Shown here piece after piece: positions 17,399 to 27,166 of a DNA stretch of 64,000 nt. A program made the translations under genes and the position numbers. Every line of letters begins with the position of its first letter. Position 1 is the first letter of the stretch. A model generated the notes under the pieces. It did not search any database. It was not told where the DNA came from and was given only the letters and a program-made list of their open reading frames with translations. Location: positions 992,001 to 1,056,000 of the forward strand of contig NZ_WHUF01000001.1 of the NCBI RefSeq assembly GCF_009380165.1, given 5' to 3'. Source of the DNA: Rugamonas rivuli. GTDB lineage: Bacteria > Pseudomonadota > Gammaproteobacteria > Burkholderiales > Burkholderiaceae_D.

Positions 17399-18709
17399 AT
17401 GAGCGGCCCCAAATACCCCGGATTTGATACCCTCGCCCTGCACGCCGGCGCCACGCCCGACCCAGCCACCGGCGCGCGCGCCACGCCCGTCTACTTCGCC
17501 TCATCCTTTGCGTTCAAGGACTCCGACCACGCCGCCTCGCTGTTCAACATGGAGCGCGCCGGCCACGTCTACTCGCGCATCTCGAATCCGACCAATGCGG
17601 TGCTGGAGGAACGCATCGCCGCGCTGGAAGGCGGCGTGGCCGGCATCGCCACCGCCAGCGGCCAGGCCGCGATGCATCTGGGCCTGGCCACCATCGCCGG
17701 CGCCGGCTCGCACATCGTCGCCTCGCGCGCGCTGTACGGCGGTTCGCACAATATGCTGGCCTACACGCTCAAGCGCTTCGGCATCGAGACCACCTTCGTC
17801 GATCCACGCGACCTCGATGCATGGCGCGCCGCGATCCGCCCCAACACCAAGGTGCTGTTTGCCGAAACGCTGGGCAATCCGGGCCTGGACGTACTCGATA
17901 TCGAAGCCGTCTCCGCCATCGCGCACGAGCAGCACCTGCCGCTGATGATGGATTCGACCTTCACCACGCCCTATCTGCTCAAGCCTTTCGAGCACGGTGC
18001 CGACCTGGTGTTCCACTCCGCGACCAAGTTCCTGTGCGGGCATGGCACCGCCATCGGCGGCCTGCTGGTGGACGGCGGCACCTTCGACTGGCAAGCCGCC
18101 CACGACAAGACCGGCCGCTTCGCCGAACTGTGCGAACCGTACGACGGCTTCCACGGCATGGTGTTCGCGGAAGAGTCGACCGTGGGCGCCTTCGCGCTGC
18201 GCGCGCGGCGCGAGGGCCTGCGCGACTTCGGCGCCGTCATGAGTCCCCACAACGCCTTCGCCGTGCTGCAGGGCGTGGAGACGCTGGGCTTGCGCATGGA
18301 CCGGCACGTGGCCAACACCCGCAAGGTGGTCGAGTTCCTGCTGTCGAATCCCGCTGTGGAATCGGTGTCCTATCCCGAGCTGGATTCGCACCCGGACTAC
18401 GAACTGGCCAAGCGCCTGCTGCCCAAGGGCTGCGGCGCCGTGTTCTCGTTCAGCCTGAAGGGCGACCGCGCCGCCGGCCGCCGCTTCGTCGACAGCCTGA
18501 AAGTGTTCTCGCACCTGGCCAACGTCGGCGACGCCAAGTCGCTGGCGATCCATCCCGCCTCCACCACGCACTTCCGCGTTCCGGCCGACCAGCTGGCGGC
18601 GTCGGGCATCACCGAAGGCACGATGCGGCTGTCGGTGGGATTGGAGGATGTGGATGACCTGATCGAAGATTTGGCGCGCGGCCTGAAGCTGTCGCAGAAA
18701 GGAGCATGA
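17399..18709 (+). CDS. metY: O-acetylhomoserine sulfhydrylase-type Cys/Met-metabolism PLP enzyme
   Basis: 436 residues, the length typical of O-acetylhomoserine (thiol)-lyases (cystathionine gamma-synthases are ~380). It is a fold-type I PLP enzyme with Schiff-base lysine Lys210 in VFHSATKFLCGHG. The motifs GHVYSRISNPTNAVLEERIA and HPASTTHFRVPADQLAASGI match the Cys/Met-metabolism family. Expected reaction: O-acetylhomoserine plus sulfide to homocysteine and acetate. Activity with O-succinylhomoserine (MetZ) cannot be excluded. The alpha/beta-hydrolase gene starts one base after its stop. Confidence 0.88.
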   Translation: MSGPKYPGFDTLALHAGATPDPATGARATPVYFASSFAFKDSDHAASLFNMERAGHVYSRISNPTNAVLEERIAALEGGVAGIATASGQAAMHLGLATIAGAGSHIVASRALYGGSHNMLAYTLKRFGIETTFVDPRDLDAWRAAIRPNTKVLFAETLGNPGLDVLDIEAVSAIAHEQHLPLMMDSTFTTPYLLKPFEHGADLVFHSATKFLCGHGTAIGGLLVDGGTFDWQAAHDKTGRFAELCEPYDGFHGMVFAEESTVGAFALRARREGLRDFGAVMSPHNAFAVLQGVETLGLRMDRHVANTRKVVEFLLSNPAVESVSYPELDSHPDYELAKRLLPKGCGAVFSFSLKGDRAAGRRFVDSLKVFSHLANVGDAKSLAIHPASTTHFRVPADQLAASGITEGTMRLSVGLEDVDDLIEDLARGLKLSQKGA

Positions 18710-18710
18710 C

Positions 18711-19514
18711 ATGCTGCTGACCGTACAAGGCGTGGACGCCTACTGCTACACCGGCGGCAAGCCGTTCGACGCCGCACTGCCGACCGTGGTGTTCATCCAC
18801 GGCGCGCAAAACGACCATTCGGTGTGGGCTTTGCAGACCCGCTACTTCGCCCATCACGGCTACAGTGTGCTGGCGGTGGACCTGCCGGGCCATGGCCGCA
18901 GCAAGGGCGCGGCCAAGACCGGCGTGCCCGAACTGGCGGACTGGCTGCTGCAAGTGCTGGACGCGGCGGGCGTGCAAAAGGCCGCGCTGTTCGGCCACAG
19001 CATGGGATCGTTGATCGCGCTGGAAGCGTCGCACAAGGCGCCGGCGCGCGTTACGCATCTGGGCATGGTCGGATCGACCTACCCGATGAAGGTATCGGAC
19101 TCGCTGCTGGAAACCTCGCGCACCGATGAGCAGAGCGCCATCGACATGGTCAACATCTGGTCGCACTCGACCATCGCGCAAAAGCCGTCGTGCCCGGGGC
19201 CGGGCTTCAATACGATGGGAGGCTCGCGCCGGCTGATGCAGCGCATCTCGCAGATCAATCCGCAGCAGGTGTTCTATACCGACTTCACGGCCTGTAACGC
19301 CTACGCCAACGGCGAGGTGGCCGCGCAGGCGGTGCGCTGCCCCACCCTGTTCCTGCTCGGCGCGCGCGACATGATGACGCCGCCCAAGTCCACCAAACTG
19401 CTGACCTCCACCATCAGCCACGGCAAGGTGGTGACGGTGGACAGCGGCCACTCGCTGATGAGCGAGCAGCCGGATGCGGTGCTGGATGCGCTGTTCAGTT
19501 TTGCGGGAACTTGA
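18711..19514 (+). CDS. Alpha/beta-hydrolase
   Basis: 267 residues with the alpha/beta-hydrolase fold: oxyanion HGAQNDHSVW, DLPGHGRS, nucleophile elbow FGHSMGS, and the late HS of DSGHSLMSEQ as candidate catalytic histidine. Cytoplasmic, with no signal peptide. It begins one base after metY, so it is co-transcribed; hydrolases in this position are common but the substrate is unknown. Its last 20 bases overlap the 3' end of the convergent HAF-repeat gene. Confidence 0.85.
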   Translation: MLLTVQGVDAYCYTGGKPFDAALPTVVFIHGAQNDHSVWALQTRYFAHHGYSVLAVDLPGHGRSKGAAKTGVPELADWLLQVLDAAGVQKAALFGHSMGSLIALEASHKAPARVTHLGMVGSTYPMKVSDSLLETSRTDEQSAIDMVNIWSHSTIAQKPSCPGPGFNTMGGSRRLMQRISQINPQQVFYTDFTACNAYANGEVAAQAVRCPTLFLLGARDMMTPPKSTKLLTSTISHGKVVTVDSGHSLMSEQPDAVLDALFSFAGT

Positions 19515-20631
19515 AGCGGATAATCCGGTTCGCGCCCTGCATCACGATGCCGCGATAGCGGCGGCGGTAGATGACGATGCCGGCGGTGCAGGCCAGTACC
19601 ACCAGGATCAGCGACACCAGGTCGGTGCCTCCGTGGGTGACAACCGGGCGTTGGGCCGAATGCATGGTCGACGCCTGGAACTTCTTGCCGACGTAGCGCG
19701 CACCGATCACCAGTTCCTCGGCGTTGATGTTATTGACGAGGTACAGCCCGAAACCACCCGGATGCACGCTCATCTTGCCGTCGCGGTAGACGAAGGAGCG
19801 GCGCTCGTCGCCGATGCGGATGCTGCCCACTACATGGCCGGCGGCGTTGATGGAAGTGGCGAAGCTGTCGCCGTAGCCGATCAGCGCGCCGAGATCGACC
19901 ATCTTTTTACCGTCATGGACGAAGGCGTGCCAGCGGCGATCCGGCGTTTCCGAGGTGCCTACCACCACGCCGGAATCGTTGACCGCCGTGGCGCCGCTTG
20001 AGCGGCCGCCCAGCGTGCCCAAATCCTTCATGCCCTCACCGGGCTTGTAGATAAAGGCGCGGCGATAGCCGTCCGACAGCGCCGCCGTGCCGACGATCAC
20101 GCCGTCGGTGTTGACGCCGGCCGCGTAACTGATGTTGCCGCCCAAGGTGCCCAGGTCGACCAGGGGGCCGTCGCCATTGCGGCCGGTGGAGAAGGCGTGG
20201 AAGTAGCCGTCGCTGGTGTCGGCGTATCCGACCGCCTGGCCGGAACGGCTGATGCCCATGCCGTAGCTGCTGTTGCCGCCCAGCGTGCCCAGGTCTCGCA
20301 TCGCCAGGCCGGCGCGGAAGACGAAAGCGCGCCAGTGGTTGTCGCTGTCCTGGGCCGAGCCGACGACGTCGCCTCCGATGTTGATGCCACGGGTGAAGCT
20401 GTCGCTGCCGCCAAGGGTACCCAGTTCGACCAGGCGTTTATCCCACAGCACCGCGCGCTGACGGCCGCTGTCTTCCTCGATGATGCCGGCCACCTGGCCC
20501 GCCGCGTTGATGTCGACCGCGATGCTGGCCTCGTTGCCGCGCTCGCCCAAACCCGGCGGATGCAGTTGCTGGGCTGACGACGCCATACCTGCAATTCCCA
20601 ACAAGACCACCGCAATCGGCATTCTCAGCAT
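19495..20631 (-). CDS. Secreted HAF-repeat protein with C-terminal membrane anchor
   Basis: 378 residues. A signal peptide (LLGIAGMASSAQQ) is followed by at least five degenerate ~45-residue repeats, each with a core like DLGTLGGNSSYGMGIS followed by G.AVGYA...(Y/W)HAF. This is the 'probable extracellular repeat, HAF family' pattern. A predicted transmembrane stretch (LVSLILVVLACTAGIVIY) plus a basic tail at the C-terminus suggests anchoring in the inner membrane after export. Function of the family is unknown. The 3' end overlaps that of the hydrolase gene by 20 bases. Confidence 0.85.
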   Translation of the reverse strand: MLRMPIAVVLLGIAGMASSAQQLHPPGLGERGNEASIAVDINAAGQVAGIIEEDSGRQRAVLWDKRLVELGTLGGSDSFTRGINIGGDVVGSAQDSDNHWRAFVFRAGLAMRDLGTLGGNSSYGMGISRSGQAVGYADTSDGYFHAFSTGRNGDGPLVDLGTLGGNISYAAGVNTDGVIVGTAALSDGYRRAFIYKPGEGMKDLGTLGGRSSGATAVNDSGVVVGTSETPDRRWHAFVHDGKKMVDLGALIGYGDSFATSINAAGHVVGSIRIGDERRSFVYRDGKMSVHPGGFGLYLVNNINAEELVIGARYVGKKFQASTMHSAQRPVVTHGGTDLVSLILVVLACTAGIVIYRRRYRGIVMQGANRIIRFKFPQN

Positions 20632-20805
20632 GACGTCTCCTAGTTGATTTTAATGAATGCCGATTCTATAACGGTATCCGAACGATGGGCAACTGTAGCG
20701 GTAAATCGACTGATACAGCATGGGTCTGTACCCTGGCCCTTGTGCCTTGTGCCCGCCGCGCCGCGCTTCTAGACTGGCACCACTCCCAAACCGTGAAGGC
20801 ATCGC

Positions 20806-21390
20806 ATGACCGAACTCCTGCCCTTGATAAGCTATTGCTTCGTGATGTCGGCCACGCCCGGGCCGAACAACGTCATGCTCGCCACCACCGGCGCCAATTT
20901 CGGCGGCCGCGGCGCGCTGCCGGTCGTGTTGGGCATCCAGGCCGGCATGTTCGTGCAGACCATGCTGATGTGCGTGGGGCTGGGTACCGTGTTCGTTACC
21001 TACCCATTGGCGCACCAGGTGCTGCGCATCGCGGGATCGTTATACCTGGTGTTCCTGGCCTGGAAGCTCAGCGGAGCATCGATGAGTGCAGCGCAGGCGC
21101 CCAAGGCGGTATCGTTTTTCCAGGCTACGGTATTCCAGGCGCTCAACCCAAAGAGCTGGGTCAAGGCCGTTACCGTGGCCTCGGTGTTCATGCCCGCCGG
21201 GCACAACACGGTCGCCGATGCGCTGCTGGTGTCGGCGATAGGCACTGCGGTCGGAGCGCCGTGCAATGCCATGTGGGCGCTGTTTGGCGTCTCGATCCGC
21301 CATTTGCTGAAAGACCCGCGCAAGCAGCGCATCTTCAATTTGACGATGGGCGCCATTCTGCTCGTACTAGCCGTGATGTTTTTACGCTAG
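20806..21390 (+). CDS. LysE/RhtB-family amino-acid exporter
   Basis: 194 residues, with the six-helix layout of LysE translocators. The N-terminal MSATPGPNNVMLATTGANFG matches the family signature (TPGPN...). These inner-membrane proteins export amino acids such as lysine, threonine or homoserine lactone; the substrate is not evident. The MocR-type regulator begins 10 bases downstream on the same strand and probably controls it. Confidence 0.92.
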   Translation: MTELLPLISYCFVMSATPGPNNVMLATTGANFGGRGALPVVLGIQAGMFVQTMLMCVGLGTVFVTYPLAHQVLRIAGSLYLVFLAWKLSGASMSAAQAPKAVSFFQATVFQALNPKSWVKAVTVASVFMPAGHNTVADALLVSAIGTAVGAPCNAMWALFGVSIRHLLKDPRKQRIFNLTMGAILLVLAVMFLR

Positions 21391-21399
21391 ACTCTCGCC

Positions 21400-22848
21400 A
21401 TGTTCACCATCGATCGCACCTCCCCCATCGCCCTGTCCAAGCAGATTGAGACACAGCTGCGCCACATGGTCGAGAGCCGCGCGCTGCCTGGCGGCGCCAA
21501 GCTGATGTCGATACGCCAGTTGGCCACCCAACTGGCCGTCAGCACGAATACCGTGGTGGTGGCCTATGACCGGCTGGTCGCCGCAGGCGTCATCGATTCG
21601 CACGGCACGGCGGGGTTTTTTGTGAGCGCGCCTAACGACGCGGGCAAGTCGATTCCCGATGAAGTCGCGCTGGAAGCCGGCGAGGAGCAAGAGCCGGTCT
21701 GGCTGGCGCAGCAGGCCAACGATCAGCGCGCCGGCATCCTGCTAGCCAGCAGCGGCGCCTTACCGCCGACCTGGCTGCAGGACGCAGTACCGGCCAGCGC
21801 CGTGCAAAAGGCCTTGTCCCGCAGCGCCGCAGGCATGGCCTCGCGGTGTCCGCCGCAGGGACTGCCGGAACTGCGCGAGCATATTGCCTTGCTGTTGCGC
21901 GGCATCGGCATTGCCGCCGACGCCGGCCACATACTCACGACCTTCGGCGGCACGCATGCGATCGACCTGATTTGCCGCAGCTTTTTGCAGCCCGGCGACA
22001 CCGTGCTGGTGGAAGATCCCGGCTACTTCCTGATGTTCGGCCGCCTGCGGCAGGACGGCATCCGTCTGGTCCCCATCAAGCGCGGCCCCGATGGCCTCGA
22101 TCTGAACGCATTGGAAGCTGCCTGCCGCGAACACCGTCCACGCCTGCTGTTCGTGCAAACGGCCCTGCACAACCCGACTGGCTGGAGCAGCAGCGCCGCC
22201 AATTTGCACAAGGTCCTGATACTGGCGCAGCAGCATGGCTTCCTGATCGCCGAGGACGACGTGCACGGCCACTTCCAGCAAGGCCACAGCACGCGGCTGG
22301 CATCCCTGGCCGGACTCGATGGCGTGATCTACTACTCCAGTTTTTGCAAGGCGCTCAGTCCCGCCTTGCGGATGGGCTATCTCGCCGCCGCCCCGGCCTT
22401 GCTCAAAGTGCTGATGCGGACCAAGATCCACTCCATCATGACGATGCCGGCGCTGAACGAGTACGTGCTGCTGGAAGTACTCAAAGCCGGCAACCTGCGC
22501 AAGCACCTCGACCGCATGCAACGCAAGATCATGGCAGCCCGCAACGCCAGCACGCAGCAACTGAGCGCAGCGGGCGTGCTGTTCGAGCAGCCCGGCGACG
22601 CGGGCATCTTCTTGTGGGGCACCATGCCGGAAGGCCTGGACGTGGACTTGCTGGTGCAGGACGCCTACCGCAACAACATCCTGCTGATGCGGGGCGCCGC
22701 CTTCTCGGCCAACGACACGCCCGACCAGCATATCCGCTTCAACGTCGCGTTCAGCCAGCATCCGCGCCTGAGCACCTACCTGCAGGAACGCCTGCAAGCG
22801 GTGGCGGGAGCACGCTCAAGCCTGGCACGCGCCAGCAGCGCAGTTTGA
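21400..22848 (+). CDS. MocR/PdxR-type GntR regulator with aminotransferase-like domain
   Basis: 482 residues. The N-terminal GntR winged helix spans residues 1-75 (IETQLRHMVESRALPGGAKL, then SIRQLATQLAVSTNTVVVAY). A linker precedes a fold-type I aminotransferase domain (~110-470) with PLP lysine ~317 in YYSSFCKALSPALRMGY. MocR proteins use PLP or a PLP-amino-acid adduct as effector. It lies 10 bases after lysE, so it probably regulates the exporter in response to an amino acid or PLP. Confidence 0.92.
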   Translation: MFTIDRTSPIALSKQIETQLRHMVESRALPGGAKLMSIRQLATQLAVSTNTVVVAYDRLVAAGVIDSHGTAGFFVSAPNDAGKSIPDEVALEAGEEQEPVWLAQQANDQRAGILLASSGALPPTWLQDAVPASAVQKALSRSAAGMASRCPPQGLPELREHIALLLRGIGIAADAGHILTTFGGTHAIDLICRSFLQPGDTVLVEDPGYFLMFGRLRQDGIRLVPIKRGPDGLDLNALEAACREHRPRLLFVQTALHNPTGWSSSAANLHKVLILAQQHGFLIAEDDVHGHFQQGHSTRLASLAGLDGVIYYSSFCKALSPALRMGYLAAAPALLKVLMRTKIHSIMTMPALNEYVLLEVLKAGNLRKHLDRMQRKIMAARNASTQQLSAAGVLFEQPGDAGIFLWGTMPEGLDVDLLVQDAYRNNILLMRGAAFSANDTPDQHIRFNVAFSQHPRLSTYLQERLQAVAGARSSLARASSAV

Positions 22849-22855
22849 CAAGCGC

Positions 22856-24908
<2,053 letters not shown>

Positions 24909-24921
24909 ACAGGGACGCATG

Positions 24922-25329
24922 ATGGAAAACACGATGCAAAAGTATTGTCACTGGGGCGCCATCGGCAGCCTGGTGACGCTCATTATCTGGTGCGTGCTGT
25001 GGGAGATGGTGCTGGCGCCGCTGCATCCGGGCGGCTCGTGGCTGGTGCTGAAGGCCGCGCCGCTGCTGCTGCCGCTGTACGGAGTGTGGAAGCGCGACAT
25101 CTATACCCTGCAGTGGACTTCGATGATGATACTGCTGTACTTCACCGAAGGCGTGGTGCGCGGCTGGAGCGACAAGGGCAGCCTGTCCGCGTGGCTGGGC
25201 TGGGGCGAGGCCCTGATCGTCTGCGTCTACTTCGTGTGCGCCGTCATGTATCTGCGTCCGTATAAAAAGGCAGCGAAGAAGCTGGCCAAGGAATTGCTGG
25301 ACAAGGTCAAGGTCAACACCGTCAAATGA
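24922..25329 (+). CDS. DUF2069 membrane protein
   Basis: 135 residues with four predicted transmembrane helices, a tryptophan-rich core (HWGAIGSLVTLIIWCVLWEM, then SWLVLKAAPLLLPLYGVWKR) and a basic C-terminal tail. This is the pattern of DUF2069, a small inner-membrane family often next to wrbA in proteobacteria. The function is unknown. The second of two adjacent ATGs (24922) is preferred because AGGGA lies six bases upstream; 24919 is the alternative. It overlaps the next gene by four bases. Confidence 0.85.
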   Translation: MENTMQKYCHWGAIGSLVTLIIWCVLWEMVLAPLHPGGSWLVLKAAPLLLPLYGVWKRDIYTLQWTSMMILLYFTEGVVRGWSDKGSLSAWLGWGEALIVCVYFVCAVMYLRPYKKAAKKLAKELLDKVKVNTVK

Positions 25330-26732
25330 CTGACTTCCTCACCCACTGCCGCTCCGTGGTGGGCGATGCTTTTGTGCTCGACGCGCCTGCGGACATGGCG
25401 CCCTTCCTCACCGACTGGCGCGGCCGTTTCACCGGCAAGGCCCTGGCGGTGCTGCGCCCTGCGACGGTGGAACAGGTGGCGGCGCTGGTGCGGGCTTGCG
25501 CGCAGTGGCGCGTGCCGCTGGTGCCACAGGGCGGCAACACCGGCCTGGTGCTGGGCAGCGTGCCCGATGCCGGCGGTGGCGCAGTGGTGCTGTCGCTGGC
25601 GCGGCTGAACGCCATTCGCCAGGTCGATCCCATCAACCGCACCATGACCGTGGACGCGGGCTGCATCCTCCAGCAAGTGCAGGAAGCCGCAGCCGCCGAG
25701 GGCTGCCTGTTCCCGCTGTCGCTGGCGGCAGAGGGCAGCTGCACCATCGGCGGCAACCTGTCCACCAATGCCGGGGGCACGGCGGTTCTCCGCTACGGCA
25801 ACACGCGTGAGCTGTGCCTCGGGCTGGAGGTCGTTACGCCGCAAGGCGAGATCTGGAGTGGCTTGCGCGGTCTGCGCAAGGACAATACCGGCTACGACTT
25901 GCGCGACCTGTTCATCGGCGCCGAAGGCACGCTAGGCATCATCACCGGCGCGGTGCTCAAGCTTTACCCGCAGCCCAAGGCCAGCATCACCGCGTTGGCC
26001 GCACTGCCCTCGCCTACGCACGCGCTCCAGCTCCTGAACCTGATGCAAGACCATTGCGGCTCCAGCCTCACCGGCTTCGAGCTGATGTCGCAGTACTGCC
26101 TGAACCTGGTGGCGCAGCAGTTCCCGTCGCTGCCCAAGCCGTTCGCCGCGCAGCATCCACAGTACGTGTTGATGGAGCTGTCAAGCAGCGAATCGGAGCA
26201 GCACGCCGTCGGCCTGCTGGAAAACGCCATCGGCGCGGCGCTGGACCGGGACATCGTCAGCGATGCCGTGGTGGCGGCTTCGGTGGCGCAATCGGCCGGG
26301 CTGTGGCAGCTGCGCGAACACATCCCGCTTGCGCAGGCCAAGGCCGGCAAGAACATCAAGCACGATATCTCGCTGCCAGTGTCGCGCATCGCCGACTTCA
26401 TCGCCGCCACCGGCCCTTTGCTGGAGGCGGCGTTCCCCGGCTGTCAGCTGGTGTGCTTCGGCCATCTGGGCGACGGCAACCTGCACTACAACGTGGCGCC
26501 GCCGGACGGCATCTCCAATGAAGACTTCCTGCGCAATCAGGACAAGGTCAATCGCGTGGTGCACGACAGCGTGGTCGGTTTCGGCGGTTCGATTTCGGCG
26601 GAACACGGCATCGGCGCGCTGAAGCGCGACGAGCTGGCCCACTACAAATCGCCGGTGGAGCTGAACATGATGCGAGCCATCAAAGCGGCGCTGGACCCGC
26701 TGGGCATCATGAATCCGGGGAAGGTGCTATGA
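25326..26732 (+). CDS. FAD-binding 2-hydroxyacid dehydrogenase (D2HGDH/GlcD-like)
   Basis: 468 residues, the length of the D-2-hydroxyglutarate/D-lactate dehydrogenase family. The N-terminal FAD-binding type 4 domain (VPQGGNTGLVLGSVPDAGGG, SCTIGGNLSTNAGGTAVLRY, GAEGTLGIITGAVLKLYP) is followed by a C-terminal FAD-linked oxidase domain with the metal site GHLGDGNLHYNV and the family tail SISAEHGIG...NPGKVL. It oxidises a D-2-hydroxyacid to the 2-oxoacid; which acid is unknown. It is translationally coupled to both neighbours by four-base overlaps. Confidence 0.9.
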   Translation: MTDFLTHCRSVVGDAFVLDAPADMAPFLTDWRGRFTGKALAVLRPATVEQVAALVRACAQWRVPLVPQGGNTGLVLGSVPDAGGGAVVLSLARLNAIRQVDPINRTMTVDAGCILQQVQEAAAAEGCLFPLSLAAEGSCTIGGNLSTNAGGTAVLRYGNTRELCLGLEVVTPQGEIWSGLRGLRKDNTGYDLRDLFIGAEGTLGIITGAVLKLYPQPKASITALAALPSPTHALQLLNLMQDHCGSSLTGFELMSQYCLNLVAQQFPSLPKPFAAQHPQYVLMELSSSESEQHAVGLLENAIGAALDRDIVSDAVVAASVAQSAGLWQLREHIPLAQAKAGKNIKHDISLPVSRIADFIAATGPLLEAAFPGCQLVCFGHLGDGNLHYNVAPPDGISNEDFLRNQDKVNRVVHDSVVGFGGSISAEHGIGALKRDELAHYKSPVELNMMRAIKAALDPLGIMNPGKVL

Positions 26733-27166
26733 AGGCATTGCTGTGCGGGGTCTTGATGTGCGCCGCCGCGTTGACCGCACAGGCGCAGAGCGTCCACAAA
26801 TGCACCGTGGACGGCAAGGTCAGTTATAGCGACACGCCTTGTCCATCAGCCGCAGCATCCGCAACGACGCTGGCGGTGCCGGCTGCGCCACCGGCCGATC
26901 CGGTGGCTGCGGCCGATCTGGCGCGGCAAAAGAAGCAAGCGGCCGCGTTGGAGAAAGCCCGCCACCGGCGCGAAGACCAGGACGACCGCGCCGCCGAAAA
27001 GGCCGCGCAGGCCGCAGCCGTACAGCGCAAGAAGTGCGGCAAGCTCAAACTGAACAAGCAATGGGCCGACGAAGACGTGCGCCGCGCATCTGTCGCCAAA
27101 CTCGATAACGCCAAGCTTCGTGCCAAGCGCGCCGCTGAAGCCCTGGCGCTGGAGTGCCCACAGTAA
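26729..27166 (+). CDS. DUF4124-like periplasmic protein
   Basis: 145 residues. A signal peptide (MKALLCGVLMCAAALTAQAQ) is followed by a short DUF4124-type motif (VHKCTVDGKVSYSDTPCP) with two cysteines. The long alpha-helical, Ala/Lys/Arg/Glu-rich region (~60-140) is probably a coiled coil and ends in a Cys. It is probably periplasmic; the function is unknown. The ATG overlaps the preceding stop and its own stop overlaps the next start (TAATG), so it belongs to the operon. Confidence 0.75.
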   Translation: MKALLCGVLMCAAALTAQAQSVHKCTVDGKVSYSDTPCPSAAASATTLAVPAAPPADPVAAADLARQKKQAAALEKARHRREDQDDRAAEKAAQAAAVQRKKCGKLKLNKQWADEDVRRASVAKLDNAKLRAKRAAEALALECPQ

